NCBI RefSeq assembly: GCF_021347895.1
Contig: NC_067119.1
Span: 8,754,534-8,818,533, forward strand
Length of the DNA stretch: 64,000 bases
Origin: Acanthochromis polyacanthus
Taxonomy: Eukaryota; Chordata; Actinopteri; Pomacentridae
Reading direction: 5' to 3'
Under the pieces are notes generated by a model that was given only the letters and a program-made list of their open reading frames with translations, made no database searches and was not told the origin of the DNA. The first letter of the stretch is position 1, and every line of letters starts with the position of its first letter. This document shows positions 48,272 to 60,700 of the stretch, in pieces. Made by a program: the position numbers and the translations under genes.

Positions 48272-49903
48272 TGTAAGTAAATGCAAAGTCCTTGCAGTTG
48301 ATGCATTAAAATGGAATATCCTCAATCAAGTACACAACAAAGGTCATTATAGCAGAGGCTGATTGGATCAGAGTTGTTCATAGCAGCAGCGATATGCAAA
48401 CACAGAAAGAGAAAACCCCCCTCGAGAATGTTGTTACCAATCCAAAGCCCAGTGAGAAAGGCCGGACAACCTCACGATACAGTCTCACTGACCGACACAG
48501 TGCTGGTACATAGACAGAGCTTCTTAAATATGAACAGGAGACAGAAGATCACCATGCATTTATTTAATGCCGCTGTTTTATCCTCATACCTAAAGGATAT
48601 GAGTGACACCATATAGAATAGGCCTTTTTTTTTGTTCTTTTAAAATCAAGCAGAATCATAGTGCTCATTTACATAATCAAAATACATTCTTAGAAAAGAT
48701 CGAAGTGGTACTCTATAGTTTATACTTTGTCTTTTAATATATATATATATATTTATATATATAGAAGCTATATATAGAAGCTATATCTTGTATCAATTCT
48801 TTTCTTGTTGCACATTTTACATCACAGACATTTTTCTTGACGGCTCTCATTCCAGTTCAACAAAACCAAGTTCAAACAAATCATATAGAGGAGACATTCA
48901 TCCAGAATGAACAACAGTGGGGACGAGGGGAATCACCCATTTTTATCCCAATAATAAGAAAAGACATACACAAAAATAACATATCCTCGGCAGCTGTTAA
49001 GGGACATTTAAAAATCACATTTAAATCATTGAATCATGCTGACAGCTATCATTAAATTTGACAAAAAAAGGGAATAAACAGGACTCAGAAGCTGACGAGA
49101 AAAAGCGTCAATGCAGAGTTGGCGCTCAGAAAAAAACCCAGCGCGAATATTTTCAAATCACAACCCTGACTCATTGGAAAGCAGCAAATGACCAAAGCGG
49201 CAGTTGATTCTCGTCTCTGGATGAAGAATTTGAACAAGTGAGCGGCTAAAGATCAGAAAAAATAAAGCCAAGTGGGCTCGTTATCGTCCGTAAGATTAAC
49301 TTTGCAGGCTTGTATGACTCGAATAGCATGCTTAGTTTAAAACCGGACCAGTTTGACGAGGTAACAGACGACGAGCGAGAGTAACTAATGTCAAAAACAC
49401 ACACACCTGAGATCATGCATGTTCACACCCACTCGAATAGAGATGGTTTTCTAGGGCACACGTTTGCATGCACACACACACAGTGCTGATGCCACTGAGC
49501 AGGTGTCAGGTCACAGTGAAGAGGTGGCACATGAGCCACAGGGAAACACAAAATAATAAAATAAAAAACATGCAACAGAGACTACAGAAAGAATGAATGT
49601 AGGCAAATAGTTAAAGTAAGGCAAAAGGCAGAGGATGCTGCTGATGAATAGGACGAGCTGACAGCCGTGGGATACGATCTGTACACCGTCTTTTTCGCAG
49701 ATATGTCACGTTTAAGAGGAGAAGATGCTTACTTTCTCGACTGATATCACCATCCTGCTTCCAGTCAATACGATGAGGAGCCAATTAGTCGACTGGAAAC
49801 AGGGGAAACAACCAGCCTGGCTCTTTAAACATGTAGCAAATTCTTCTTGGTGGAGAAACTAAAGCATAAAAATTGTAAATTGCAGTTTAATGTCGAAGGT
49901 TAA

Positions 49904-50486
49904 AGGGGAACTTCGGTTTCTTTCAACCTGGGGTCTGTTTTCATATGTCATTTTATACATGTGAGTGATGGAGAAATGAATTTGACATAGCTCCAGTATT
50001 TAGCCAGGCAGGCAGCTTAGCAGCTCAGCTCAGCTAGCGAAAAGTATGGGGCAATTTGCACCCCCCCCCCACCCCCCACCCCCCCACCCCCGCGTCAAAG
50101 TCCACCCTAACGTGCTTTTTCCCCACACTGACCGGCTCGGATAGTCTCAACGAGTGTCCCACAACATACTAGAGATGTGAAGTGAACGAAAACCTCCACA
50201 TTACCTGGCAATCGCTCTTTGTTTTGCGGTTTTGGCGCGCTGTCGCGCGATTTCGGAATGAGATTTGCTTTCTAGCAAATGAGCTGAGCTTTGGATACAG
50301 ACCACAACAAGGGCAAGTATAGGGCAAGTTGCCCTATACTTTTCGCTAGCCGAGCTGCTAGCCGAGCTGCTAAGCTGCCTGCCTGGCTAAATACTGGAGC
50401 TATGTCGAAAATTCATTTCTCCATCACTCACATGTATAAAATGACATGAAAACAGACCCCAGGTTGAAAAAAACCGAAGTTCCCCT
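49904..50486. mobile_element. Foldback MITE with about 155-bp inverted arms and TTAA flanks
   Basis: The left arm starts 'aggggaacttcggtttcttt' and the right arm is its reverse complement ending at 50486. The arms stay aligned for about 155 bases, including 'gtgagtgatggagaaatgaa' and 'tagccaggcaggcagctta', with few mismatches. Both ends are flanked by TTAA (49900-49903 and 50487-50490), a piggyBac-type target duplication. The centre has a long C-rich tract (50060-50092) and no ORF. Confidence 0.85.
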
Positions 50487-51756
50487 TTAAGGGATAAAAA
50501 GTCTTTCGGATCATTTCGTTGCCTGTTAAAAGAACACGATATAATGCCTTAATGTATTTACGGTGCATTATATTGTTACATTTGTGCAGCTGTTCCCTAT
50601 TTTCAGTTCTTATGCCAAGCTAAAGCCGCATGGATAAAAAAAATCCAGCCTTGTCACAATGTCTGTGGCAAAAAATAAGCTGGATTTGTCTTAACACAAC
50701 ACAAAACAGGAAACAGTCTCAGCTGCTACCCCGATGACCTCCCAGATTTGTGAAATCCTGCAGAAAGTAAGCACAACACCAACAATATCAAACAATTTCT
50801 TTAAATTAGCTACTGATTTAGCCACGGATCAGTCATCTAGAATTCAAGAAGCTGCATGATTACACGATTTGGCAGCACACTGTGAAAACACATCAAGATT
50901 GAGATACTGAAATTTGAGAGTCGTGAAGAAGTTTAAATTTTTTTAGGGGTTTATTTAAAAACGCACTGACGTCAGGCTCCTTGGCAACTACTGGAGGTTC
51001 GACCAAGCAGCAGCTGGGACACACAAGATTATGATGTTGTGACAAAATAGACAGGCCATTGAAAAGAGCGCTGACACAGAGGCTGACGCACTTTGATGGA
51101 TTACCAGTGAAGAGCTAGATAATACATTTATTAAGGGTGGAACAGAATTGCCGTTTTCATAATTCAGGGTGACCTGTCAACACATCAAATTTTGTTAGCA
51201 ACACATCTGTCTTTCCGTTTTTCTGTCTGCATGCCTGTACATCTTTCTAACTTTGATATCAATTAAAAAAACCCCAGCTCAAATAGATCGGACCTGTCCT
51301 GATTCCTTCCTAACAAGCAAAGTGAACAGAAATGTCAATTTGTGATCAATGCCGCACATTTCCTTGCAAATATAAAATCTCAGTAAAAGCCTTTTTAACA
51401 ATAACACAGAGTATATTATATTTTTTTTCGAGTATATTCGTGTCTTGGTCATGCATTCACAATGAGGCAGGTCATTACACTAGGTGCACACATTATGAAT
51501 CAAAAATGATCAATTTATAATTTTTGGAAGTACCATTGACAAGCAAAACAGATTCTCAGAAAACAGAACATTTCCAACTTGCTACAGACAAAATCGCAGA
51601 GCCCAACAGAAACAAAGTGGTATAAAAAAAAGAAGAAAGAAAGAAACCCCTTTTTTGTTTTGTTTTTTACAGTACAAAAATTGGCACAGTATTCTTTAAC
51701 CGGCGTCGCTGTGTCGTCTGACTGGTTGTTGTCAGAAAGCCTCCTGATTCATCGAC

Positions 51757-51772
51757 CTACAAGCAGAAAACC
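51757..51772 (-). CDS. nos1: nos1 last coding exon (16 coding bases, ends VFCL)
   Basis: Acceptor CTCTCTCAG|G completes Glu (GA|G) and gives Val-Phe-Cys-Leu, then TAG. Mammalian NOS1 ends ...DEVFSS, so EVF is kept and the last two residues differ. Chosen because donor phase, a good polypyrimidine tract and the VF match coincide. RNA evidence is lacking. Confidence 0.8.
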
Positions 51773-54700
51773 CTGAGAGAGAAAAGACAGAAGGAGGGAC
51801 AGTGAGGCAGACAGACCGACAGAGAGAGGAGCAGAGACATAGAAATAGAGATGTTACAGTCATTACTCATTCAGCGAGCAGCGGCTTTGATGGCCAAATG
51901 TGAAATTCAAGTGACAATCCACCCAGGAACCATCGTCTGTGATGCATTATGTTGGTACTTAATGAGCCATAGTGACTATGTAGGGCCCTTGTTTTGCTCT
52001 CATGGCAAGGGTATATGAAGTATCTAATCTTGAATATGCACAAATAACGTCGAAAACAAAAACAGAAATGGAACAGAGCCACTCGCTTTCACTCTAATCC
52101 TGTTAGTTTAAAGGCCCTTCTCCACACGTTTCTATGGTTACCCACTCTGTTTTCATCTGAAACAAGGCTTTTTAAGACGCCAGCAGGGCCAACAACTACA
52201 GGTTGCAGATTCAAGTTGACTTACAAATGTCCATCGGATAAAGAGCTGCTCTGGTAATCTCACTGGTTGAGATAAATGTTACTAAAATCTGCCAATTTTC
52301 TTTTTTTTTTCTCTCAAACTATGAACTGACCAGCTGGAAAATTTGAAGAAGAATCTCCAGTATAATCATGAATAAATATGAAAACCCATCATCCTTGTAT
52401 TTGTGCTCTGTGTGGACAATAAACATTACCATGCTTCATCCAATCCATTAAATGACATACAGCAGCAATTAGTGAATGAGTGAGTAACCCATGAGGAAAT
52501 GAATGAAAGTGAGTTCCTTTCCGGTTTCATTTGGTGCACGAGATGCTATTTTCAAACATGATTCATGCCTTTGAGTCAGCAAGGTCCCTACATGGCTTAG
52601 CGAATTAGCGAAATGCTGGTATAACTACTTGAACAGATCTAGGACTCAAACTCAAACCGCCTGCAGGCCATTGGCCAAGCTGCTGTTTGGGTATTCTGCA
52701 GGAATTTATACATACACACCTGAAATCTTAAAATTATTTCAGTTAAGACAAACAGTCCTGTCATATAAGTAAAACTGAAGATTGTGAAGCCCGTGGGACT
52801 GTCTTAGAATATTTATGTTGCACAGAACCAAGTGCTACATGGAGTTTTCCCATAAAATTACATGATTACTACAAAATAAAAGCCTGGCAAAAAATCCGAA
52901 ATTATGAACACAATGCATTGGAAATAATAAAACTGAAATTTTTTAATCATCAGTTTGTCCATGTAGCACCTGGGTCAGCAGCTGATAGATTTCCACAAGT
53001 GCAGGACAGATTTCCAGTATTTAACCCTTATGCACCAATTAGGACATTTTTGTCCTTTCCATTTTTGATTTTTAGATAATTTTGGCAATGTTTATGCATT
53101 AGGCATTAAATTTGGTAAAGTTGTGCATTTTTGGGAGGGGCTGGGCGGGGGGGGGGGGGGGGGGTCAACCTCAGCTTCCATAATACAGTAATAATACACC
53201 ATGTAGACAAATAATTACACTCAGGACCGTACGGACTAAAATGCCGCAATTGAAACCCACAAAACTGCTCATGAAATCATGCATTCTGTGTTATTAGGTT
53301 TTCATTCTGGAGCTTGGACTGGAAAATCCTCATTTTTGCTACATTATAGTGAAAAATAGTAATATAGATTACCGTTCAAAAGTTTGGGGTCACTTAGAAA
53401 TGTCCTTTTTCAAAAGAAAGGCATTATTTTTAATGAAGAAAACATTACATTAATTAGAATCTAGACATTGTTAATGTGGTAAATGACTATTCTAGCTGGA
53501 AACGGCTGATTTCTAATGGAATATCTGCATAGGGGTACAGAGGAACATTTCCAGCAACCATCACTCCTGTGTTCTAATGCTACATTGTGTTAGCTAACGG
53601 TGTTGAAAGGCTAACTGATGATTAGAAAACCTTTGTACAGTTATGCTAGCATATAAATAAAAGTGTGAGTTTTCATGGAAAACATGAAATTTCCTGGACG
53701 ACCCCAAACTTTTGAACGGTAGTATACAATGTTTTTCTGGACATTTAAGAACCTCAGTATAACTTTTTAAACTTGATGCCTAAGGGATAAGTGCATGATT
53801 CTTACTTATTCTTGTACTATTTTCCTATTAAAAATTCTTCTCGATTTGCATTTTACAGCACTGTTTGTTTGCGCTCCCTCTGCAAAATTCTCACAAACCA
53901 CTCACTCATCTGTGTCCTTTTTGCTCTCCTCGTTGTAGGCGATGGACTCCGAACGAAGCCGGTTGGTGACCTCGTAGGTGCGCAGGGTGACGCCGAAGAT
54001 GTCCTCATGGTAGCGGTTCTCATCCTGGTTCCAACATGACACGAGAAGGCGGAGAAAGAGGGTGAACAGATGTTGTGTGGATGTAGCGAACGATGAATCA
54101 AGCTCGCTGACAATCATCTATTCATTATTTTTACTCCGTAGGTAAGCGTGTAGTAGTAGGCGTGGTGACGTGCGTCGTTGTTCTTTGTTTTTTTTCCAGC
54201 CTTTTTTACCCTTGAGTTCACTGATGAAAGTAATCCAGTGGGTGGTGTTTTTAACCTTTTTTTTTAAACAATGACTCAACATGGCTTCATTTTTTTCAAC
54301 TGTGCCATGCTTGACACTCAGTTACATACACTTTTCAACTACTTCATGTAGGGTTCTAATTAAAATCAATATCCTCCTCGATGGGGTTTAAAAGTGGACA
54401 CAATGTTGACAGTGTTGCACATCTCTTACCCGGAGCTTACTGATGAAGAAGCCGGCATCCTCCAGGCTCATGTTGCCCTGCTGCTTGATGATTTGCTGGA
54501 CAGTCTTGAGAACATCTCCGGCCATTGTAACGTCGCCGCACACATAGATGTGTCCACCTTCCTCCCTCAGGCACTGGTACACCGTCTCTGACAGATGCTC
54601 TCGCAGTACATCCTGCACGTATTTCTGACAGAGAGGCAGGGAAGAAAGGGTGAGTATGCAGCAAGAGGTCAAGTGTGAGAAGAAGAAAAAAAGCAGGGAA

Positions 54701-57700
54701 GGAAATATTGTGAATGAAATGAATCAGGAGATTGGGGGGGAAAAAAGTCAAATTTGCAAACAACATCAAAAAAATGGTGAACACAGGAACAAAATATTCT
54801 AAGAGTAATGGTAAATTATGCTCTGCAGAACAGGGGTGTCAAACTTGTTTTAATTCAGGTGCCACATAGAGCTCAGTTTGATCTGAAGTGGGCCAGACCA
54901 GTAAAATCACAGCATAATAACCTAGATATAACAACTCCAAAATTTTCCCTTTGTTTTAGTGCAACAAAGCACATCCTGACAATGTTAACATTTAAGGAAC
55001 TATTTTTTTTGTAAAACATCAAGAACAACCTGAAATTTCTTGAGAAAAATAAGTTAATTTTCAACAATATTATGCCTCGGCTTATCATTTACACCTTACA
55101 ACTTAAAGATCACAGAGTGTCTATAAAGGCACAAAACATTTAGTCACCTGGAACTGCACTTTATAGTACTTTACTTTCTGATCAAAACAGCTTGTCAAGG
55201 TCTAAAAATCCTTTTAAATTTATGGTGTTACAAATGTACACTTTGCTGAACTTATTTCTAATAGTAGCAAGAACCATTCAGCACAGCAAAGCAGGCAGAG
55301 GCATGAAGAAGACTTAGACGATAGAGAAAAAACTAGAGTGGAAAGTGTTAAAATGGAAACATACAGTGTCAGTTGGAGTGTTGACATTCAAGAATATAAG
55401 CACAGCAGTTCTTATTCAGCCTTTTCTCCACTCTGTGCATTTATTTTAAACCCACACAGCAGTTTCATAGTTGTACCTTTGGTTTGCCGGGTTCTCTGGA
55501 ATAGGCCGTGTAGAGCTCCTTGAACACCTCTTTGTTCTTGGCCTGGATGGTCTCCTCCTTGTAGATGTGGTCCATCTCCGACTGTCGACAGCCGAACACC
55601 AGGATCATGGGGCATGACTCAATTCCTTGGAGATGACAAGCAGAGTTACTGTGTTGCTCAGAACAGGAGAATGTGAAGTGATAGTGTATTATCTAAACCA
55701 CTGACGGGGATTTGGTCTAAATTGCATTATTACACCCAGACGTGTGCGATAGCATTTTAACTGGAAGAATAAATCCATCGGCTTGTCCTGGATATTTTCA
55801 CAGTGAGACATCAAATTGAAGATTTTATCTCCAGGTGATTTTACAGCAATGGAAATCCACCACAAAGCCTCTGTACGAGTAGGTGACAAATAAATCTCTA
55901 AGGAGCGAGGGGGAAAGAAAAAAAGAGAAGTATGTCCAACCGGTGTGCTCAAAGTCATATAGTCTCTGCTGCCAGAAGCTTCTGAATGGAGCGATGCCTG
56001 TTCCTGGACCCACCAGGATACACGGTGCTTGGTTGTCTTTGGGAAGCTGGAATGATGGTGCACTAAAACAATACAACAGATGAAAAGTACATTAAAAGAA
56101 ATATCTTAAAAGCGACCACAAAGCCTATAAAAGTCATATCTGTCTTTGCCAAGAGTTATATGAGAAGACTGAGTCCACTCTCCTGCCTGTATGATATAAA
56201 GCCACTTCCATGCTAAGATCTTCAGTATAAGACAACTTTTTGGTTCTTGGAGAGTTTTTCACCTATCATCCAAGAGAATTCGATGAATGAAAGTCACCTG
56301 GAACAACAGTTTCTAAACAGAAGAGGGGGAAGCCACTTAACAGGTACTTATAATGCAGTCTTGAGGCACCTCGCTAAAAAGTTTAACTCCCATTAACATG
56401 GTAAGGCATTACTCTACTGGCAGTTTTACAAAAATCCATAAGTTGTTGAATTGTTAACGAGTCAATACCCTTGTGAGCAGGGGGTGATCATTTATATCTG
56501 GTATTTCCCTATCAGTTTGATAGAGCTGAAGAAGTATCTTGGATTAGAGGCGAAACATTTTCAAGAATCAAAAATATAACTTCCTGTTGCTTTATACTGA
56601 AGCTCTTTGGATATCCATGAACTGGATGACTGAGAATCAACATAGATTTTCGTAGCTTAGCAAACAAAGCTACCCTTGCTGTTTCTCGCAGTAATTAAAT
56701 TTGCCTGGAATACATCTAAAGATCACTAATTAATACATTTATCATGCTTATTTAGTGCAAAATAACACATTTTCCTACACATAACCTCTGGCAAAATGGT
56801 GATGTACCATTTTCACACTTAAGCTTCAGCACAAATTAAACAAACACGATAAAACATCCTAATTAGAGAGCTTCAATGGCACCGTTTTTGTGATGTTTAG
56901 ACAGCTAGCTCTTTTCTAGGGGGTGAATATCGCCACATATTTAGCATGTGGTAAGAAAGTGGGTTCAATTTTCTCATTTGAGTGTTGGCAAGGAAGCAAA
57001 GAAGATTATTTTCAACAAATGTCAAACGTGTCTTTTAACATGCCAAAATATAAATTTATTTGCAATTCGGCAAAATTCCCTTAGTAAAAAGGTTTTGATA
57101 TTTACCCTCGGACGAAACACGGCACCATCTCCCCCTTCTCTATCCTGTTGAGCCACGATGAACACACTCCATGGTGGATAGGCCCCTCTCCATCTGAAAA
57201 GGATGATTACCAGGCAAGCACTTTACCTTTTTCCTCCCCTCTGCCTCCCACTCTTTTTAAGTGTGCAAACTAACAGGAGGAGAGTGGCCCGACCGCACTC
57301 GCAAGGCTAGGGCCATTTCTCTTGCTGTCTCTCTAAAGGGAAATTGCAGTAATTCAGCTGTTGCTTAGACAATCATAGTAATATGCTTGCACAAGGGCAA
57401 ATTACGTGTGAGAGAAAATAGCAGTGAGCTGCTACGGTAATGTTTACTGGCTACTTCAAAGACTGAGATTACAGATGCTAACTGCAAAGGTTGAGCTATA
57501 ACAGCCTTGTGATACGAGGCAGAAAAGCTTACACGAGACCTGGGTATCTAATGCATTTTATATAGTGTCGCTACATACCTGCACTATAAGATAGCATTAC
57601 TTTTGAACCTACAATTCAGTAAGAAAAGACGTTTTACCTTGCTGACATGTTTCGGCGGTTCAAAAGTAACACTATCTTTCAATAACAAATGACAAAACGA

Positions 57701-60700
57701 ACATAATCAAACATACCTGCACTGTTTTGTTTCATTTGGGTTTGGGCTCATATCTCTAAATTGAATCCGTCTACAGGTATACATTCTTCCTTGGTATCTC
57801 TACATCTATATTGCTTGAAATTACAGTTGTGATCTGGCTACCCTGTGAAGCTTTCCAAGATAACTACCAATCAATTTTCTTTGAGGCATCAGAGAGTTTT
57901 CAGAGACGCTGAGTCATTTGACTTTTTGAGCCTTTGCAGCAGCCTTGAAGAGGCCGCGGCACGGTGCCTTTTATGTGCAGCATAAACTGAGCATATACAG
58001 GGCATATATCAGTAAAAATTCCACAAATACTGTTTCCTTCAAACCCCAGCATGTGAAAAAAATGCCGAAGACCAATTTCAGACCCTGAAAAGCCTCACAG
58101 GACCACTAAACTTTACCTTTCTAGGCAGCAGGGAAGACCACGGTAACCGAGGCTACACCTACGCCACTTTAAAATGCTTGGAGAGGCGTAACAGCCGTTC
58201 TTGAACTGAACGAAATAACCCTGCTTCAAGAAGTGGCTCCTTACCTCTGGCACGATAGGAGACCACAGCCACTGTGAGGTGGATCTCTCCTGGGTGCAGG
58301 TCTGGAGAGGAGCTGATGGAGTAGTAGCGAGGCTGAAGCAGGGGCAGCTGGGTGAGTAGGAGAGTGGAGGGCATCTGGATGGAGGGAAACTCCTCCATCA
58401 CCTCCACCAGTGTGGGATTGTTGTACCACTTCCACTCCTCATACTCCTGTAAGCCCTGAGGTGAAAAAGAAGAAAGATAAGTGGAGATGAAGCATAAAGG
58501 GTTCTTTCTTAAACTCTTTTCAGACACAGGATCTGTACAGTAGTATTGCTGGATGCATCAGCCTGTTAAAGCTAATGTTCCTGGCAGCTTCCTTCAATGA
58601 TCTCAACCACAGTGATGGATATTGGTCAGTGACGCCAGATTAGACAACACATAACATGAATTTTAATACATAATAATGCCCTAATAAACAAAAGGCTATA
58701 TCTAAGCTAACAATCATTAGCTAAGCTTGCATTTTTTATTTAAGAACTCCTAAAAACTGATACTTCTCAACACATGACATGATAATCTAGAAACCACTGT
58801 AGAAACAATCACATTAGAGTATCCCAACAGTTATAATGGAACCAAGGACCCAATCTGATAACAAACAATTTAATTGAAGCTTATGAACTGTGGCTCTAAA
58901 TTGAATAAAAGTACGCAACACGACTTGTTAACCTGATTGATTCTGTCTCCATGTCAGGGATAATTTATAATTTTAACTAACTATTGAAGTTATATGGTGC
59001 TGCTGTTCCACATCCGCAAATGCATGACTTTTTTTTCCTTTGGCGATGCTTATATAAATCCTACTGCTGTTTGATGCTGCAGGTTGTTAATTAACTCAGA
59101 GGAAATATTCCTGCAAAAACCCGGAAGCAACAAAGTAAAGTTCAGCTCCTGGAAACGCTTTGTCAGAAAAAACAAAAACCTACTGGAGTACTGTATGGGT
59201 CAGTTTCATTAATCTGAGCTGCTAAGTCTCTGTTTTCATGTCAGAAAAGTTCTATTTGTACACCATTTCTGTTAGCAACCTGTAATTTTTAGCACGCAGG
59301 CTGCATCTTTGCTGTCCTCTGAGATTTTTCACCGCTAAAATTGGTGCTGAAATGCAGAAAAAGGCTTCCTTAACACACTTCATACAACTCAAAGTAAATA
59401 ATGTGACTAGTGCTGTGTTGAAAGTGATACAGACACTACATCCGACCTGGTGTGATTACAGAAAAGTGACCAAGGTGCTTATTCAGACATGAAACTGACA
59501 TGTTCAGATTAATAGAAAGGGCCTTTAGATATAGTTTATACCTTTCTTTGTTGTTAAATTGTCCTGATTAAGAAGCCAATGTAACTGCCATGATCACAGA
59601 ACAAGCAGACGGTTGTTTCTTCTTTGGACCCTGTAAATATTTGTGACTTGAGACAAGGAGGCAGCCACAAGACGAGCCATTTATTATTCACTGCCCAACT
59701 GTTTTTGTGTGTCATCGCTGACATTTGGATGTGATAAATTTAGAGCCCTGCCACCAGGCTAAAAAACTTTGATATGGTACCGACTTCTGCTTTGTTCTCA
59801 GGCCGCTAATGAGCGACACAGCGTTAGAAAGCCTGCTGTGGCCTCCATTCTCAGCCTAAGACACAGTTGGAAGCACCTTATCTACAATTAGCAACATTTT
59901 AAGAGCAAAGTACTTTGGCGCCTGCGATTTTCGACCTTGATAAACAGATGGGGTGTTGGGATTTTACACATACCAGGAGCTGCTATCTTTCTCTTTAATG
60001 AATTAGTTCTTTCATTCTTTTGAAAACAGACATTACAACTTGTTTGCTTTCTAATGCATTTGTATGCTAAAAAGAAGGTTAAAAAAGGCAGAAAACTATG
60101 CATCAGTCCTGAAAAGAGGTAAAGATTGAGCACGTACAAAAATAAAAATGATCTGCAGTGCTGATTCTACTGTACAGTTTCTTTTTCCGAATGCAGAAGC
60201 CTTCCATCTTTCCCTCTTGCTTTGGTGACAATGATTCTGTGTATGAGCATATGAGTCACTGCTTGGCCTCATCCAGCCTCTTCCACACATTGACAAAAAT
60301 GGAGAGTGAATTGTGGGAGGCACTGCAAGGGGGAATGGCTCTGGGTTAGAACGATCAACCGCTTTAATTTGGCGCCAGCTAACTCCTACTGTACGCATTT
60401 CCATCGGTGCAAAGTGCATCAAATCGGCTCGCAGACACAGAAACCATCTCCCATATTTTCAGAGCAAACACGGTGAATGTGTTGGTTGCTGCTGAGCCTT
60501 AAACACATGGTGACTTTTTATAGACTCGTGCTTTAAAAAGAGTTCTAATTTTTAAAAAAAAGTGAATAATGTCTGCATACATTTGGCTGTCAGACAGAAA
60601 ACAAGAGAGGATATGTTTGGATTTAGCCTACGCTCATATTTCACAAATCCCTTACGTGTCTGGTCACGACCCAGGCTCAGCACTCAGCACTGCAGGAGCT

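Larger units (their letters stand above)
48250..51756 (-). other. Presumed nos1 3' UTR
   Basis: No coding exon was recognised in these 3.5 kb. The assignment rests on the nos1 stop at its right end and the AATAAA at its left end. It contains a (TA)n stretch (48737-48765) and a foldback MITE. Confidence 0.4.
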
